Shown piece after piece: positions 8,306 to 16,021 of a stretch of DNA of 19,750 nucleotides. The stretch spans positions 1 to 19,750 of the forward strand of contig CAYSCH010000154.1 in NCBI GenBank assembly GCA_964429355.1. The letters are read 5' to 3'. The position numbers and the translations under genes are program-made. Under the pieces are notes generated by a model. The model did not search any database and was not told the origin of the DNA. It was given only the letters and a program-made list of their open reading frames with translations. Origin of the DNA: JAAYAY01 sp964429355. Its GTDB lineage: Bacteria > Planctomycetota > Planctomycetia > Pirellulales > Thermoguttaceae. Positions within the stretch are counted from its first letter, which is position 1. Each line of letters opens with the position of its first letter.

Positions 8306-9001
8306 ATGGAAAGAAATCACATACGTCGAGTTGCCTTGCTCCTGCTCCCGGCCATGTGCGGCGTCATCCTCGGGTTTTCTGGTTGCTCCATGCCGCGTTG
8401 GGCTCGGTCTGCGTCCAAGCGGGGCCAGTCGATACCTGGCGTGTCAGCTCCCCACGAGCGGATATCCAAGCTACGCGAGCAGCGGAAACGGGCAGATACC
8501 TTGTCGCCGGAGGCGGCCGAGCAATTTGCTCTGCAGTTGGCACCTCAATGTGGCGAAGAGGTGGATCCGCTCATCCGTGCCGAAATGGTCCTGACCCTGG
8601 GGGCACTCAAGTCGCCCACGGCCCGCCAGGCCTTGCTGGCAGCGGGCCAGGATCCGAACAGCCGAGTCCGTATGGCAGTCTGCAAGGCCTGGGGCGGCAT
8701 TGCCGACGAAGCGGCCTCGAGTGAGCTTGCGAGGATTGTCTCCAGCGACACGGACCAGGAAGTGCGATTTGCCGCCGTCAGGGCTCTGGGCAAGGCGGGT
8801 GGCCCCCACGCGGTGCCCGCTCTGGGTACGGCGCTGGAGGATCGCGATCCGGCCATGCAGTACCTGGCCATGGAGAGTCTCCAGGACGTTTCCGGCGAGG
8901 ACTTCGGTCACGACGCGCGGCTCTGGAAGCAGTATGTCGTGGACCGCGGAGCGGGGCGCCAAGAGAAGAGCGTTGCGCAGAACAGTCAACAAGTCTACTG
9001 A
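8306..9001 (+). CDS. HEAT-repeat lipoprotein
   Basis: A 231-residue protein. The ATG at 8306 opens a classical export signal: basic residues, then VALLLLPAMCGVILGFSGC with a lipobox-like FSGC, giving lipidation at Cys27. The mature part is helical, with two to three HEAT-type repeats from about residue 90 to 200 (LIRAEMVLTLGAL; SRVRMAVCKAWGGI; EVRFAAVRALGKAGG; AMQYLAMESLQDVSG). The ending GHDARLWKQYV is a familiar C-terminal form in planctomycete HEAT proteins. HEAT repeats bind other proteins; no enzymatic motif is present. It is probably anchored on the periplasmic side of a membrane, partner unknown. The longer open frame upstream overlaps the promoter and lacks protein-like sequence, so the ATG at 8306 is preferred. 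Confidence 0.85.
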   Translation: MERNHIRRVALLLLPAMCGVILGFSGCSMPRWARSASKRGQSIPGVSAPHERISKLREQRKRADTLSPEAAEQFALQLAPQCGEEVDPLIRAEMVLTLGALKSPTARQALLAAGQDPNSRVRMAVCKAWGGIADEAASSELARIVSSDTDQEVRFAAVRALGKAGGPHAVPALGTALEDRDPAMQYLAMESLQDVSGEDFGHDARLWKQYVVDRGAGRQEKSVAQNSQQVY

Positions 9002-9141
9002 CGCCTGCTGAGAATGTGGGGCACCGACGAGCTTGCGGTTCATTGGGAACAGCGCCGTAGCAGCAGCCGGGCTTCTCGCAGCGGCCTGTCCGGGCAGACG
9101 TTGCGCCGGCACGAGCTGAGAGATTCAGAAACTTGGCTTCT

Positions 9142-10452
9142 TCAATTGCGGGCTTCGTATCGGGCCTGGGCCAGCGATATCACGCCCGCCAGAAGGACGC
9201 CGAAGCCGCCGAGAACGAAAAGCGTTTCGCGCGAGGCACCCGGCTGCGCGAGAATCCATGCCCCGACGGCAGGGGCTGTCATCTTGGTAATGCCGTCCAC
9301 AAACGCCAGGACACCTTGGTAGCGGCTTGTATCCGGGCCGGATTGGGCATAGTAGGCCGAACCGATCTGCCACCAAAGGATCCAATAGCCTCCCTGGACC
9401 GCCCCGCGACTGACCCGTGCAACAACGGGAATGAAGAAGGCAGCCGGTCCCAGAATCGGCGAGCATGCCGTGGTCATCGCGAGCAGTATAGGGTCTATGC
9501 CCCATCCAAAACAGACCCACGCCCAGGCCGTCGAAAGCCGGACCCGATCAAACCAGTCGCCCAGACGTCCCGTTGCCAGAAAGGCAACGACGGCCGGTAT
9601 CACGTGAAGCAGCAGGGCGCACTGGACGTAGCCATAGTGAAGATCGTCTTCGAGAAAGGCCGGAATGTACGAGACGTAGGTTGAGGCGGCAAAGCTGTAG
9701 ATCAGGCAGGCAAACATGTACCACCGGTAGCGAGCGTCGCGGGCAAGGATCTCCAGGGCGATCTGGAAACTCTCGAGGATTGGCGGCCGAGGTCCCGCGG
9801 CGCGATCATCGATATCTTCCTCGACGTGAATCCGGCGAAACTGCAGGTAGGCGACCAGGTTTGCTGCCGTTGCCAGGATCAGAAGACCGCGAACTGCCGT
9901 CAGAATGTGGCCCGGATATTGCCTCAGGACCAGATCGAGGAGGGCCGAGGAAAGGAGAAACAGCACGAGAAAGACGAGCGAAGACCAGCGCCGGATTTCG
10001 CCGGTGGCCTGGCCTCGATGTTCTGCCGGGTAGTTGGCGCGAACGATGGATGCAACGGCCGGGCGGGTGATCGTGCTGAACATCAGGCCGAGGCCGCTGA
10101 AGAACAGAAACAGGAAGGAACTGTCGGTCAGGGCCATCGCGCCGGTCGTCGCGACACAAGCCAGGCCGGGCAGGAAGACGAACGGCATCTTCCTGCGCAC
10201 CGCCATCCAGTTGCTCAGATAGAGGGTGGTGAGCATGCCGAGACCGGCGAGGCTGAGATTGAGCCCGAGTTGCCAGTCCGGAGCGCCCAGTTGTTTTTTG
10301 GCGATCACCGGCGCGGTGGCGAGGATCCCGCCCGTCACCGCGTCGAACAACGCATACTGCAGATGGTAACGATAGGTTCGGCGAGCGTTTCCAGCGAGCG
10401 ACGGAACGTTCAATAACCAATCCGCCATGGCAGGGCGACCAGTCCTCCGCAT
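9142..10452 (-). CDS. MFS-type transporter
   Basis: A 436-residue integral membrane protein with about twelve hydrophobic segments by eye in two halves, separated near the middle by a charged cytoplasmic loop (FRRIHVEEDIDDRAAGPRPP). After the third segment comes a basic patch (SNWMAVRRKMPFVF) of the kind found between helices 2 and 3 of major facilitator transporters, and RANYPAEHRGQATGEIRRW is typical of the cytoplasmic side of the N-terminal half. It should move a small solute across the inner membrane; the substrate is not evident. The ATG at 10452 is used, but the ATG at 10428 (MADWLLNV) is equally possible; neither has a well-placed ribosome binding site. It converges on the HEAT lipoprotein with 140 bases between stops. 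Confidence 0.8.
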   Translation of the reverse strand: MRRTGRPAMADWLLNVPSLAGNARRTYRYHLQYALFDAVTGGILATAPVIAKKQLGAPDWQLGLNLSLAGLGMLTTLYLSNWMAVRRKMPFVFLPGLACVATTGAMALTDSSFLFLFFSGLGLMFSTITRPAVASIVRANYPAEHRGQATGEIRRWSSLVFLVLFLLSSALLDLVLRQYPGHILTAVRGLLILATAANLVAYLQFRRIHVEEDIDDRAAGPRPPILESFQIALEILARDARYRWYMFACLIYSFAASTYVSYIPAFLEDDLHYGYVQCALLLHVIPAVVAFLATGRLGDWFDRVRLSTAWAWVCFGWGIDPILLAMTTACSPILGPAAFFIPVVARVSRGAVQGGYWILWWQIGSAYYAQSGPDTSRYQGVLAFVDGITKMTAPAVGAWILAQPGASRETLFVLGGFGVLLAGVISLAQARYEARN

Positions 10453-10720
10453 CGATTGCCGGCCCAGAGAGGGGCGGGAAGACCGGAAGGAGTTGAAAGG
10501 ATAAAGGGGGGTTGGGGGCCGCCTACGAGGCGCGGATCGTTCGCATCCAGATGCCGGCGGGGTCTAGCAGGCTCTCGTCAGGATCTCCGCAAAAGGACGT
10601 CAATAGTCCGGCAGCGCCGGATCGCTTCCAGGTTAGACGGCCGGGCGAGAAAAATCCACCCGCCAACCGATCCAAGGAGGAATCTGGAGCAGCCCCAAAC
10701 AGCTTTGCGGATTTCCCGGC

Positions 10721-10742
10721 AAAAGGTGGTTGTCACCTTTTT
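10721..10742 (+). terminator. Intrinsic terminator-like hairpin
   Basis: AAAAGGTG (10721-10728) and CACCTTTT (10734-10741) are perfectly complementary across a five-base loop, and a T tract follows. The A/T ends make it potentially bidirectional. No annotated gene reads into it on the plus strand, and on the minus strand the neighbour points away, so what it terminates is unclear. Confidence 0.55.
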
Positions 10743-10847
10743 CCTCCCGAAGTCACCATGAATCGGGCAGTGGCCGACCCGGGTATCGATCTGTGATCTG
10801 TCAGGCGGTATCGCGGAGAGAACCTGCAATCGCCGCGCGAACTGCGG

Positions 10848-10853
10848 TAGAAT
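10848..10853 (+). promoter_or_regulatory. Putative -10 box of the zinc-ribbon gene
   Basis: TAGAAT lies 41 bases before the ATG at 10895, a sensible distance for a short leader. The -35 candidate 18 bases upstream, CTGCAA (10824-10829), is weak. Confidence 0.4.
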
Positions 10854-10894
10854 GGAGCCCCCAAGAGAAACGGCAAGTACCCCCAGTTACGCTC

Positions 10895-11386
10895 ATGAAT
10901 GACGAACGAACCCCCTATTTTGAAACCGTCTGCCCTCAGTGCCAATGGTCCGAATTGTGCGGGCCGGAAGGAATGACTCGCCATATGATTGCCGCTCGGC
11001 GGCTCAAGCGAACGAGCGAGCTCAGCCTGAGAATGCTCGCCGAACTCTTCCAGGCCTCGGCAGCGAGCCTGGTCTGCCCGGAATGCGGGCACACAGGCTT
11101 GAAACTGAAGCCACGATCCGACCTGGATGAGAACTGGCCTGGCGGACGGCCGTGCAGCGCGTGTGGCAAAACGATCCCCGACGAGCGGTTGGAGTTCTAT
11201 CCCGAGGCCACGTTGTGCGCTTCCTGCCAGGGGAAAATCGATCGTGGTGAGAGGGTAGGCGACATGGACTACTGCCCCCGTTGCGGGGCTCCCATGCAGC
11301 TTCGTCCAACACGATCGGGCGGGATTACTCGCTTCGAGATGGCCTGTACGGCTACTCCGCCGTGCCGGCTCCGGGGGAAGGGGTAA
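10895..11386 (+). CDS. Multi-zinc-ribbon protein with TraR/DksA-like C4 finger
   Basis: A 163-residue cytoplasmic protein built of cysteine pairs. Cys13/Cys16 and Cys61/Cys64 form a possible first ribbon around a basic helical stretch. Cys87/Cys90 and Cys108/Cys111 have the spacing and surrounding residues (CSACGKTIPDERLEF, CASCQGKIDRGE) of the TraR/DksA C4-type zinc finger. Cys127/Cys130 with Cys151/Cys157 resembles the zinc ribbons of topoisomerase I C termini. It lacks the long coiled-coil N terminus with acidic tip of true DksA, so binding to the RNA polymerase secondary channel cannot be assumed; nucleic-acid or protein binding is likelier. The upstream open frame is not protein-like, hence the ATG at 10895. 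No Shine-Dalgarno sequence is seen. Confidence 0.8.
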   Translation: MNDERTPYFETVCPQCQWSELCGPEGMTRHMIAARRLKRTSELSLRMLAELFQASAASLVCPECGHTGLKLKPRSDLDENWPGGRPCSACGKTIPDERLEFYPEATLCASCQGKIDRGERVGDMDYCPRCGAPMQLRPTRSGGITRFEMACTATPPCRLRGKG

Positions 11387-11759
11387 TACAGCGTCTGGTT
11401 AACCGGCGACCGGGTTCCCACCGAGAGCGAGCGACGCGGCAAATGGCCCTGCGTGATTCCCAGAGGAAATTGCGGCAAGGCGCTCGAGGAAGGCAACGAA
11501 GTGCGGCGGGATGGGCGGCAGGGTGTCGTAGTGCTTCTGGAGGTGCAGCGGCATGCACCGCATGCGGTGAAGATCGTCCACTCGGTGTACAGCAAGTAGC
11601 GAAACCATGGCCTGAGGAACCGTATGCTCTCATGTGTGCACATACGGGTCAGTGGGAGCCTTGGGCGGGTAACCACCCAGGGCCACCTGGCCGGGACCGA
11701 CAGAGTATCGTTCACGCAGGGTGAAGCCTGTATTCCAACGACTGGGGATCCGCCGGGCA
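11387..11759. other. Convergent intergenic region (373 bases)
   Basis: Separates the zinc-ribbon gene from the end of glyS. The right half carries the group II intron 3' end listed separately. The left half (11387-11610) is open on both strands: a plus frame continuing directly after the zinc-ribbon stop to TAG 11596-11598, and a minus-strand ATG frame of 69 codons (11399-11608, containing PLHLQKHYDTLPPIPPHF). Neither matches a reverse transcriptase or other family I recognise, so no gene is called. Confidence 0.5.
11617..11690 (+). ncRNA. Remnant 3' end of a group II intron (domains V and VI)
   Basis: Bases 11617-11650 form a 34-base unit with the layout of group II domain V: GAACCGTA at the start, TACGGGTC at the end, a two-base CA bulge and an inner TGC/GCA stem. 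Directly after it, 11658-11683 folds into a long hairpin closed by a GTAA tetraloop (GCCTTGGG-c-GG / CC-a-CCCAGGGC), as expected for domain VI, followed by the ACC-type ending near 11686. The AAC instead of AGC triad occurs in some bacterial introns as I recall them. Domains I-III and a reverse transcriptase are absent because the zinc-ribbon gene ends 230 bases upstream, so this is a 5'-truncated, non-functional remnant. The domain V upper stem is poorly formed, fitting decay. Confidence 0.55.
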
Positions 11760-13370
11760 CTACAGCGCCAGCCGCTCTCGCACGACGGCGGCGCACTCCT
11801 CTTTCTTGACCCGGATCTGCTCGAGCGAGTCGCGATCGCGAATGGTGACCGTGCCGTCTACGAGGGTCTGCCCGTCGACGGTGATGCAGTAGGGGGTGCC
11901 GACTTCGTCCTGGCGGCGGTAGCGGCGGCCGACAGCCCCCTTCTCATCGTAGAACGTGTTGAAGTGGGGCTTCAATTGTCCGTAGATTTCCTGGGCCACC
12001 TCGGGCATGCCGTCCTTCTTGACTAGCGGGAAGACGGCCACCTTGATGGGAGCGAGGCGGGGATGGAACTTCATTACGACCCGCTTCTGGGGCTTGCCGT
12101 TCTCGTCGGGCTGCTCGTCTTCGCAGTAGGCCTCGCAGAGGAAGGCCAGGGTTGCCCGGTCGGCTCCGGCGGACGGCTCGATCACATGGGGAATGAACCG
12201 TTCCTTGGTCATGTCGTCGAAGTAGCTGAGGTCTTTGCCGCTACCGCGGTGGCGAGGCTGCCCCTTCTCGTCCTTCTCGACTTCCAGCGGACGCGTGTTC
12301 GGATCGAGCTTGCCTTCCATGTGGCTGCGAAGGTCGAAATCGCCGCGATGGGCGATCCCTTCCAGTTCGCCGAATTCACCGGGCATGAGGAACGGGAAGG
12401 CGTACTCGATGTCGGCGGTGCCGGTCGAGTAGTGACTCAGTTCCTCAGGATCGTGGTCTCGCAGCCGGAGCCGCTGGCCGGCCAGGCCGAGATCCTGGTA
12501 CCACTGGAAGCGACGGTCTCGCCAGTACTTGTACCATTGGGGCGAAGTCTCCGGCCGGCAGAAGAACTCGATTTCCATCTGTTCGAACTCGCGGGAGCGG
12601 AAGGTGAAGTTCCGCGGCGTGATCTCATTGCGGAAACTCTTGCCGATCTGGCCGATGCCGAAGGGAATTCGTACCCGGGTGCTGTCGCAGACGTTCTTGA
12701 AGTTGACAAAGATTCCCTGGGCCGTTTCGGGACGGAGGAAAGCCGCGTCTTCATCGCCGCCCAACGCTCCGACGATCGTCTTGAACATCAGGTTGAATTC
12801 GCGCGGTTCCGTGAGGGTACCCAGTGTCTTGGCATCCGGGCCCAAGGCCATACTGGTGTCTTTCACGGTGGTCAAGGAGACAAGCGGCCCGTCCCATGCC
12901 AGGCGGTCTGCGTTCTTTTTTCGGAGATTGAACAGCTTCAGGGCGTTCTGTTCGGTTTCCTCCAGCCCTTGTGCACCGCTCTGCGAGGTGGTTATGAAGA
13001 CCCGTTTTCCATCACACTCGACCCATCGTCCGTTGACCTGATCGTGCCGGTACCGCCGTTTCGATTCCCGGCAGTCGACCATGAAATCGTGGAACAGGTC
13101 GTAGTGGCCGGAACACTTCCAGACCTGGGGATGCATGATGATGGAGCAGTCCAGGCCCGTCATCTCGTAAGTGGACGGGGCACCGGCCGGCTGGACCTGT
13201 TCGTTGTGGCCGAGCACCATGTCTCGCCACCAGGCTTCTCGGACATTTCGCTTCAGCTCGACCCCCAGCGGACCGTAGTCCCAGAAGCCCTGGATTCCGC
13301 CATAGATTTCGCTCGACTGAAACAGGAAACCTCGTCGTTTGCACAACGCAACCAATTGGTCCATATCCAT
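11760..13370 (-). CDS. glyS: Glycine--tRNA ligase (single-chain dimeric type)
   Basis: Charges tRNA-Gly with glycine using ATP; class II aminoacyl-tRNA synthetase of the alpha2 type. The 536-residue chain starts MDMDQLVALCKRRGFLF, then QSSEIYGGIQGFWDYGPLG, which is the family start. Later come FLRPETAQGIFVNF, the motif 2 region FRNEITPRNFTFRSREFEQM, GIAHRGDFDL, the motif 3 region PHVIEPSAGADR and the anticodon-binding domain (about 430-536) with GRRYRRQDEVGTPYCITVDG. All expected catalytic stretches are present and no lesion is seen. The ATG at 13370 is preferred over an upstream TTG because the family begins here and GAAGAAGG lies about eight bases before it. comB lies 214 bases upstream on the same strand. 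Confidence 0.95.
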   Translation of the reverse strand: MDMDQLVALCKRRGFLFQSSEIYGGIQGFWDYGPLGVELKRNVREAWWRDMVLGHNEQVQPAGAPSTYEMTGLDCSIIMHPQVWKCSGHYDLFHDFMVDCRESKRRYRHDQVNGRWVECDGKRVFITTSQSGAQGLEETEQNALKLFNLRKKNADRLAWDGPLVSLTTVKDTSMALGPDAKTLGTLTEPREFNLMFKTIVGALGGDEDAAFLRPETAQGIFVNFKNVCDSTRVRIPFGIGQIGKSFRNEITPRNFTFRSREFEQMEIEFFCRPETSPQWYKYWRDRRFQWYQDLGLAGQRLRLRDHDPEELSHYSTGTADIEYAFPFLMPGEFGELEGIAHRGDFDLRSHMEGKLDPNTRPLEVEKDEKGQPRHRGSGKDLSYFDDMTKERFIPHVIEPSAGADRATLAFLCEAYCEDEQPDENGKPQKRVVMKFHPRLAPIKVAVFPLVKKDGMPEVAQEIYGQLKPHFNTFYDEKGAVGRRYRRQDEVGTPYCITVDGQTLVDGTVTIRDRDSLEQIRVKKEECAAVVRERLAL

Positions 13371-13584
13371 GGCAAGAACCTTCTTCAGGGAACACAACTG
13401 CAGATACAAAAAGGGGCTTCCGCCTTCAACCCGGGGAAACGAAGTGCGGGACCGGCAGCGCCGAGGGGCCGCTCGAATGTGTTTGCGACGGGCCTGGCTT
13501 GCCCATCCGGGTGACGGCTGAAACAGGTTAGTCTACATCCGATAAGCCCTGACGGTCTACGCCCTCAACGAAATGAGGCAGACC

Positions 13585-14355
13585 CTATTGGCAGCGGATT
13601 CGCATCGTTTTCGTGTCGAGCTCGGGAACGCCGGAGAAGCGATCGAGCAGGGAGGCCGCCAGGATATCCTGCTCGCATCCGATGGCCGTCAGCCTGCGGC
13701 CTGGTTCACTGCGGCGAAGTTCGGCGGCGAGCAGCTCGGGATCCATAGGCTCTGCCCCAATCACGTAGGGAACCGCGAACGAACTCGTCCAATTCTCCTT
13801 GGCGGTTATTGCCTGGACGTTCATCTCGTAGCGGCCGGCGCCATGCCGATCGAGGCGTTCGACGAGCAGGCCCGCCATGAGGATGTCGTCGCGGCCATAC
13901 TGGCCGCGAGTCCCCGCGCAGACGATGTGAATCTCATCCAGACCGACCAATTCCTGGAATACGGCGCTGGCGTTCACGAAGGATGCGATCAAGACCCTCG
14001 CCGCCCGTCGGCACCGCCGCATGGCGCCCGTCCCGTTGGTCGTGGTGAAGACCACCGATTTGCCTGAGACCGCCACCGGAGAGTACTCTTCGGGAGAGTT
14101 GCCGAGATCAAATCCCTCGATCGGCAGCCCCTCCTGTTCGCCGCCGAGAATCACCTCCCCTGGCGAGAATTGTTCGGCAACGCGGTGCGCCTCGGCAATG
14201 TCGTGGCAGACGATGACCTCGTTGGCTCCCGACTCAAGGGCCCAGCAGATCGTGGTGGATGCCCTCAGGACGTCGATCACAACAGCTGTTTTTCCGACCA
14301 GTTCCTCTTCAGCCACCAGGGTCGGCAGGGCATACACCTTGAGTTTTCGATCCAT
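13585..14355 (-). CDS. comB: ComB-family 2-phosphosulfolactate phosphatase
   Basis: A 256-residue protein of the ComB family, whose archetype removes phosphate from 2-phosphosulfolactate in coenzyme M biosynthesis. Family signatures are seen in order: AVVIDVLRASTTI near residue 25, LGGEQEGLPIEGFDLGNSP near 70-90 and VVFTTTNGTGAM near 103-114, then a conserved C-terminal part (ITAKENWTSSFAVPYVIG, GCEQDILAASLLD). The ATG at 14355 begins MDRKLKVYALP, with AGGA about eight bases upstream; seven more codons upstream are possible. The family is common in bacteria that do not make coenzyme M, so the physiological substrate here is uncertain. It could be co-transcribed with glyS but the spacing of 214 bases leaves that open. 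Confidence 0.85.
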   Translation of the reverse strand: MDRKLKVYALPTLVAEEELVGKTAVVIDVLRASTTICWALESGANEVIVCHDIAEAHRVAEQFSPGEVILGGEQEGLPIEGFDLGNSPEEYSPVAVSGKSVVFTTTNGTGAMRRCRRAARVLIASFVNASAVFQELVGLDEIHIVCAGTRGQYGRDDILMAGLLVERLDRHGAGRYEMNVQAITAKENWTSSFAVPYVIGAEPMDPELLAAELRRSEPGRRLTAIGCEQDILAASLLDRFSGVPELDTKTMRIRCQ

Positions 14356-14562
14356 GATTCGTCCTGCCGGTGGCATTGGTGTCGCAAGCCGTTGGCTTGA
14401 AACTGGTTAACGTAGGCTGGAAAAGGTGGCCAGAGGTCCACGGACGCTGGAGCTTGGAGCTTGTGTATCAGAGCTGGGTTGTGCTGGATTTCTCGGGCCA
14501 CGACGCCAATTCCGCCAGACTACCATATCGGAGCCGGACTGCCCACTTCAGGCCCGGCACTC

Positions 14563-14568
14563 TACAAT
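14563..14568 (+). promoter_or_regulatory. Putative -10 box placing the mqnL transcript start at its ATG
   Basis: TACAAT ends six bases before the ATG at 14575. A start site seven bases downstream of the box would coincide with the A of the start codon, which predicts a leaderless transcript. The -35 region (around 14540, TGCCCA) is a poor match. Confidence 0.4.
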
Positions 14569-14574
14569 ATCGCC

Positions 14575-15894
14575 ATGTCCTCACATGGTTTTGCCGACTT
14601 TCTGGAACAACTTCAGGCCGCGGGACGGCTGGTGCGCGTCGACCAGCCGGTCGAGCGACGGCTGGAAATCGGCAGCAGGGCTGACCAGACTGCTCCCAAA
14701 GCATGCCTGTTCACCAACGTTCACGAGTCGACCATTCCCCTCATTACGGGGATTTATTCCTCCTCCGAAAGTGTTCTCGGAGTGTTCCAGGCATCGAGTT
14801 TCGCTGAAGCCGCAGCTCGGATGGACCAGATTCTCGCTCCGGGAACCGGCGAAACCTGGCTGGAGCGTCTGGGAGCCAATCGGACCTCGCCGCTGCGGAA
14901 GTGCCAACCCAAGATTGTGCGCAACGGGCCTTCCCAGCAGATTGTGCACCTTGGCCGCGATGTCGATCTCACCCAACTGCCGGTGCCGACCTTTCACGGG
15001 GACGAAACGTTCCCGGTCCTGACAGCAGGCCGTCTGATCTGCCAATGGCCCGCTGAGGAGCGGCGGCATGTGGGGCGTTACGATTTCCGGACGATCGCGG
15101 TCGATCGACTGGTAGCCTGCTGGCCGCCATCGAGTGTGGCGGCCCGCCTGTTTGCCCAGTATGAGCGACGAGGGGAGAGCATGCCGGTGGCCATTGCTTT
15201 CGGCGGCCAGCCAGTCGATCTCCTGGCGGCGATGGGGCCGCTCGCCGCGGGGGCTGACGCGTTCGAACTGGCGGGCTACCTGCAGGGACATGCGTGCGAA
15301 CTGGTTTCGGGGCGTTGCGTGGGGCTGGCTATTCCGGCCGATGCAGAACTGGTGATCGAGGGGGTCATCGATCCCAAGGAGCCGTTGGCCGATCCGGGGA
15401 GCGGGTTGGATGCGATGGGGCAACTCGGACGACTCCGGCCTGGGCCCGTCGTGCGGGTCGAAGCGATCACTCATCGCCCCACGCCGCTATTTCCCGCGCT
15501 GCTCCCGAGCGAGAAGGCAACGATCCATCGGGCGTTGGCTCGGGTGTTTCTCCCGTTTCTCCGCCAGGAGTTGCCGGCCTTAAACGATCTGGCATTCCCG
15601 GCCTTCGGCGGCGACCGGGTGTGGGCGTTTGCGTCGATCGACCAGACCTATGCGGGGCAGGCCGGGCAGGTTGCCCAGGCATTCTGGGGATTGGCCGACA
15701 TGCTTCCCGTTCGATTTCTGGTGATCGTGGACGACCAGGTCGACGTGCACAATGCCGAGGAGGTCTGGTCTGCGGTTGCCGCCCATGCCGCCCCGGCCAC
15801 CGATGTTCGTTTGGGAGACGTACCCCCGGACGCATTTCTCCGCGACCCGCCTCCCGGCCGGATGTTTTTTGACGCCACACGATCGCTGCCGTGA
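14575..15894 (+). CDS. mqnL: UbiD-family decarboxylase, menaquinone futalosine pathway (MqnL-like)
   Basis: A 439-residue UbiD-family protein, expected to decarboxylate the prenylated dihydroxynaphthoate intermediate with prenylated FMN made by the UbiX-like neighbour. Visible family parts: MSSHGFADFLEQLQAAGRLV at the start, DLTQLPVPTFHGDE, the MPVAIAFGGQPVDLLAAMGP region, ELAGYLQGHACELVSG and AIPADAELVIEG (to about residue 262). Divergent points: the usual GPFGE/D segment is replaced around 273-282 by DPGSGLDAMG, and the N-x-G-x-Y-R stretch that binds metal and flavin reads HVGRYDFR. The protein is also shorter than typical UbiD enzymes (about 480 or more). The frame is open upstream to 14461, but the family start and the -10 box fix the ATG at 14575. 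First gene of the mqn cluster. Confidence 0.8.
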   Translation: MSSHGFADFLEQLQAAGRLVRVDQPVERRLEIGSRADQTAPKACLFTNVHESTIPLITGIYSSSESVLGVFQASSFAEAAARMDQILAPGTGETWLERLGANRTSPLRKCQPKIVRNGPSQQIVHLGRDVDLTQLPVPTFHGDETFPVLTAGRLICQWPAEERRHVGRYDFRTIAVDRLVACWPPSSVAARLFAQYERRGESMPVAIAFGGQPVDLLAAMGPLAAGADAFELAGYLQGHACELVSGRCVGLAIPADAELVIEGVIDPKEPLADPGSGLDAMGQLGRLRPGPVVRVEAITHRPTPLFPALLPSEKATIHRALARVFLPFLRQELPALNDLAFPAFGGDRVWAFASIDQTYAGQAGQVAQAFWGLADMLPVRFLVIVDDQVDVHNAEEVWSAVAAHAAPATDVRLGDVPPDAFLRDPPPGRMFFDATRSLP

Positions 15895-16021
15895 TATCTG
15901 GCTGTCGTCCGGTAGTCGGTGGTCGCTCCGCGAGAAGACATTTGTTCCCGGAGCGAACAGCGACGTTGGATATTTGTCGTTCTTTACTGCAAGCTACCCC
16001 ACACCGAGCGCCTTTGATCCG
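15895..16021 (+). other. Spacer between mqnL and menG with an 8-bp inverted repeat
   Basis: TCGCTCCG (15923-15930) and CGGAGCGA (15949-15956) are perfectly complementary around an 18-base loop. No T tract follows, so it is not a standard terminator; it may be a partial attenuator, an mRNA processing hairpin or an operator. No gene is seen in the 127-base spacer. Confidence 0.35.

Larger units (their letters stand above)
10453..10894. other. Divergent intergenic region (442 bases) with orphan hairpin
   Basis: Lies between the MFS gene (minus) and the zinc-ribbon gene (plus). Several short open frames run across it on both strands, but none has convincing protein composition. It contains a terminator-like hairpin at 10721-10742 that follows no recognised gene on either strand, and a -10-like box at 10848. 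A small untranslated RNA ending at the hairpin is possible; no known RNA family is recognised. Confidence 0.5.

Noticed and set aside
10660..10710. Resemblance of AGGAGGAATCTGGAGCAGCC to the SRP RNA signature
   Set aside because: Only GGAGCAGCC matches; the CAGGNCCGGAAGG half and the pairing stem are missing.
10512..10796. Small plus-strand open frame between the MFS and zinc-ribbon genes
   Set aside because: It needs a TTG start, reads through the terminator-like hairpin and lacks convincing protein composition.
12063..13514. Plus-strand open frame of 483 codons opposite glyS
   Set aside because: It is antisense to an unmistakable glycyl-tRNA synthetase and shows no recognisable domain.
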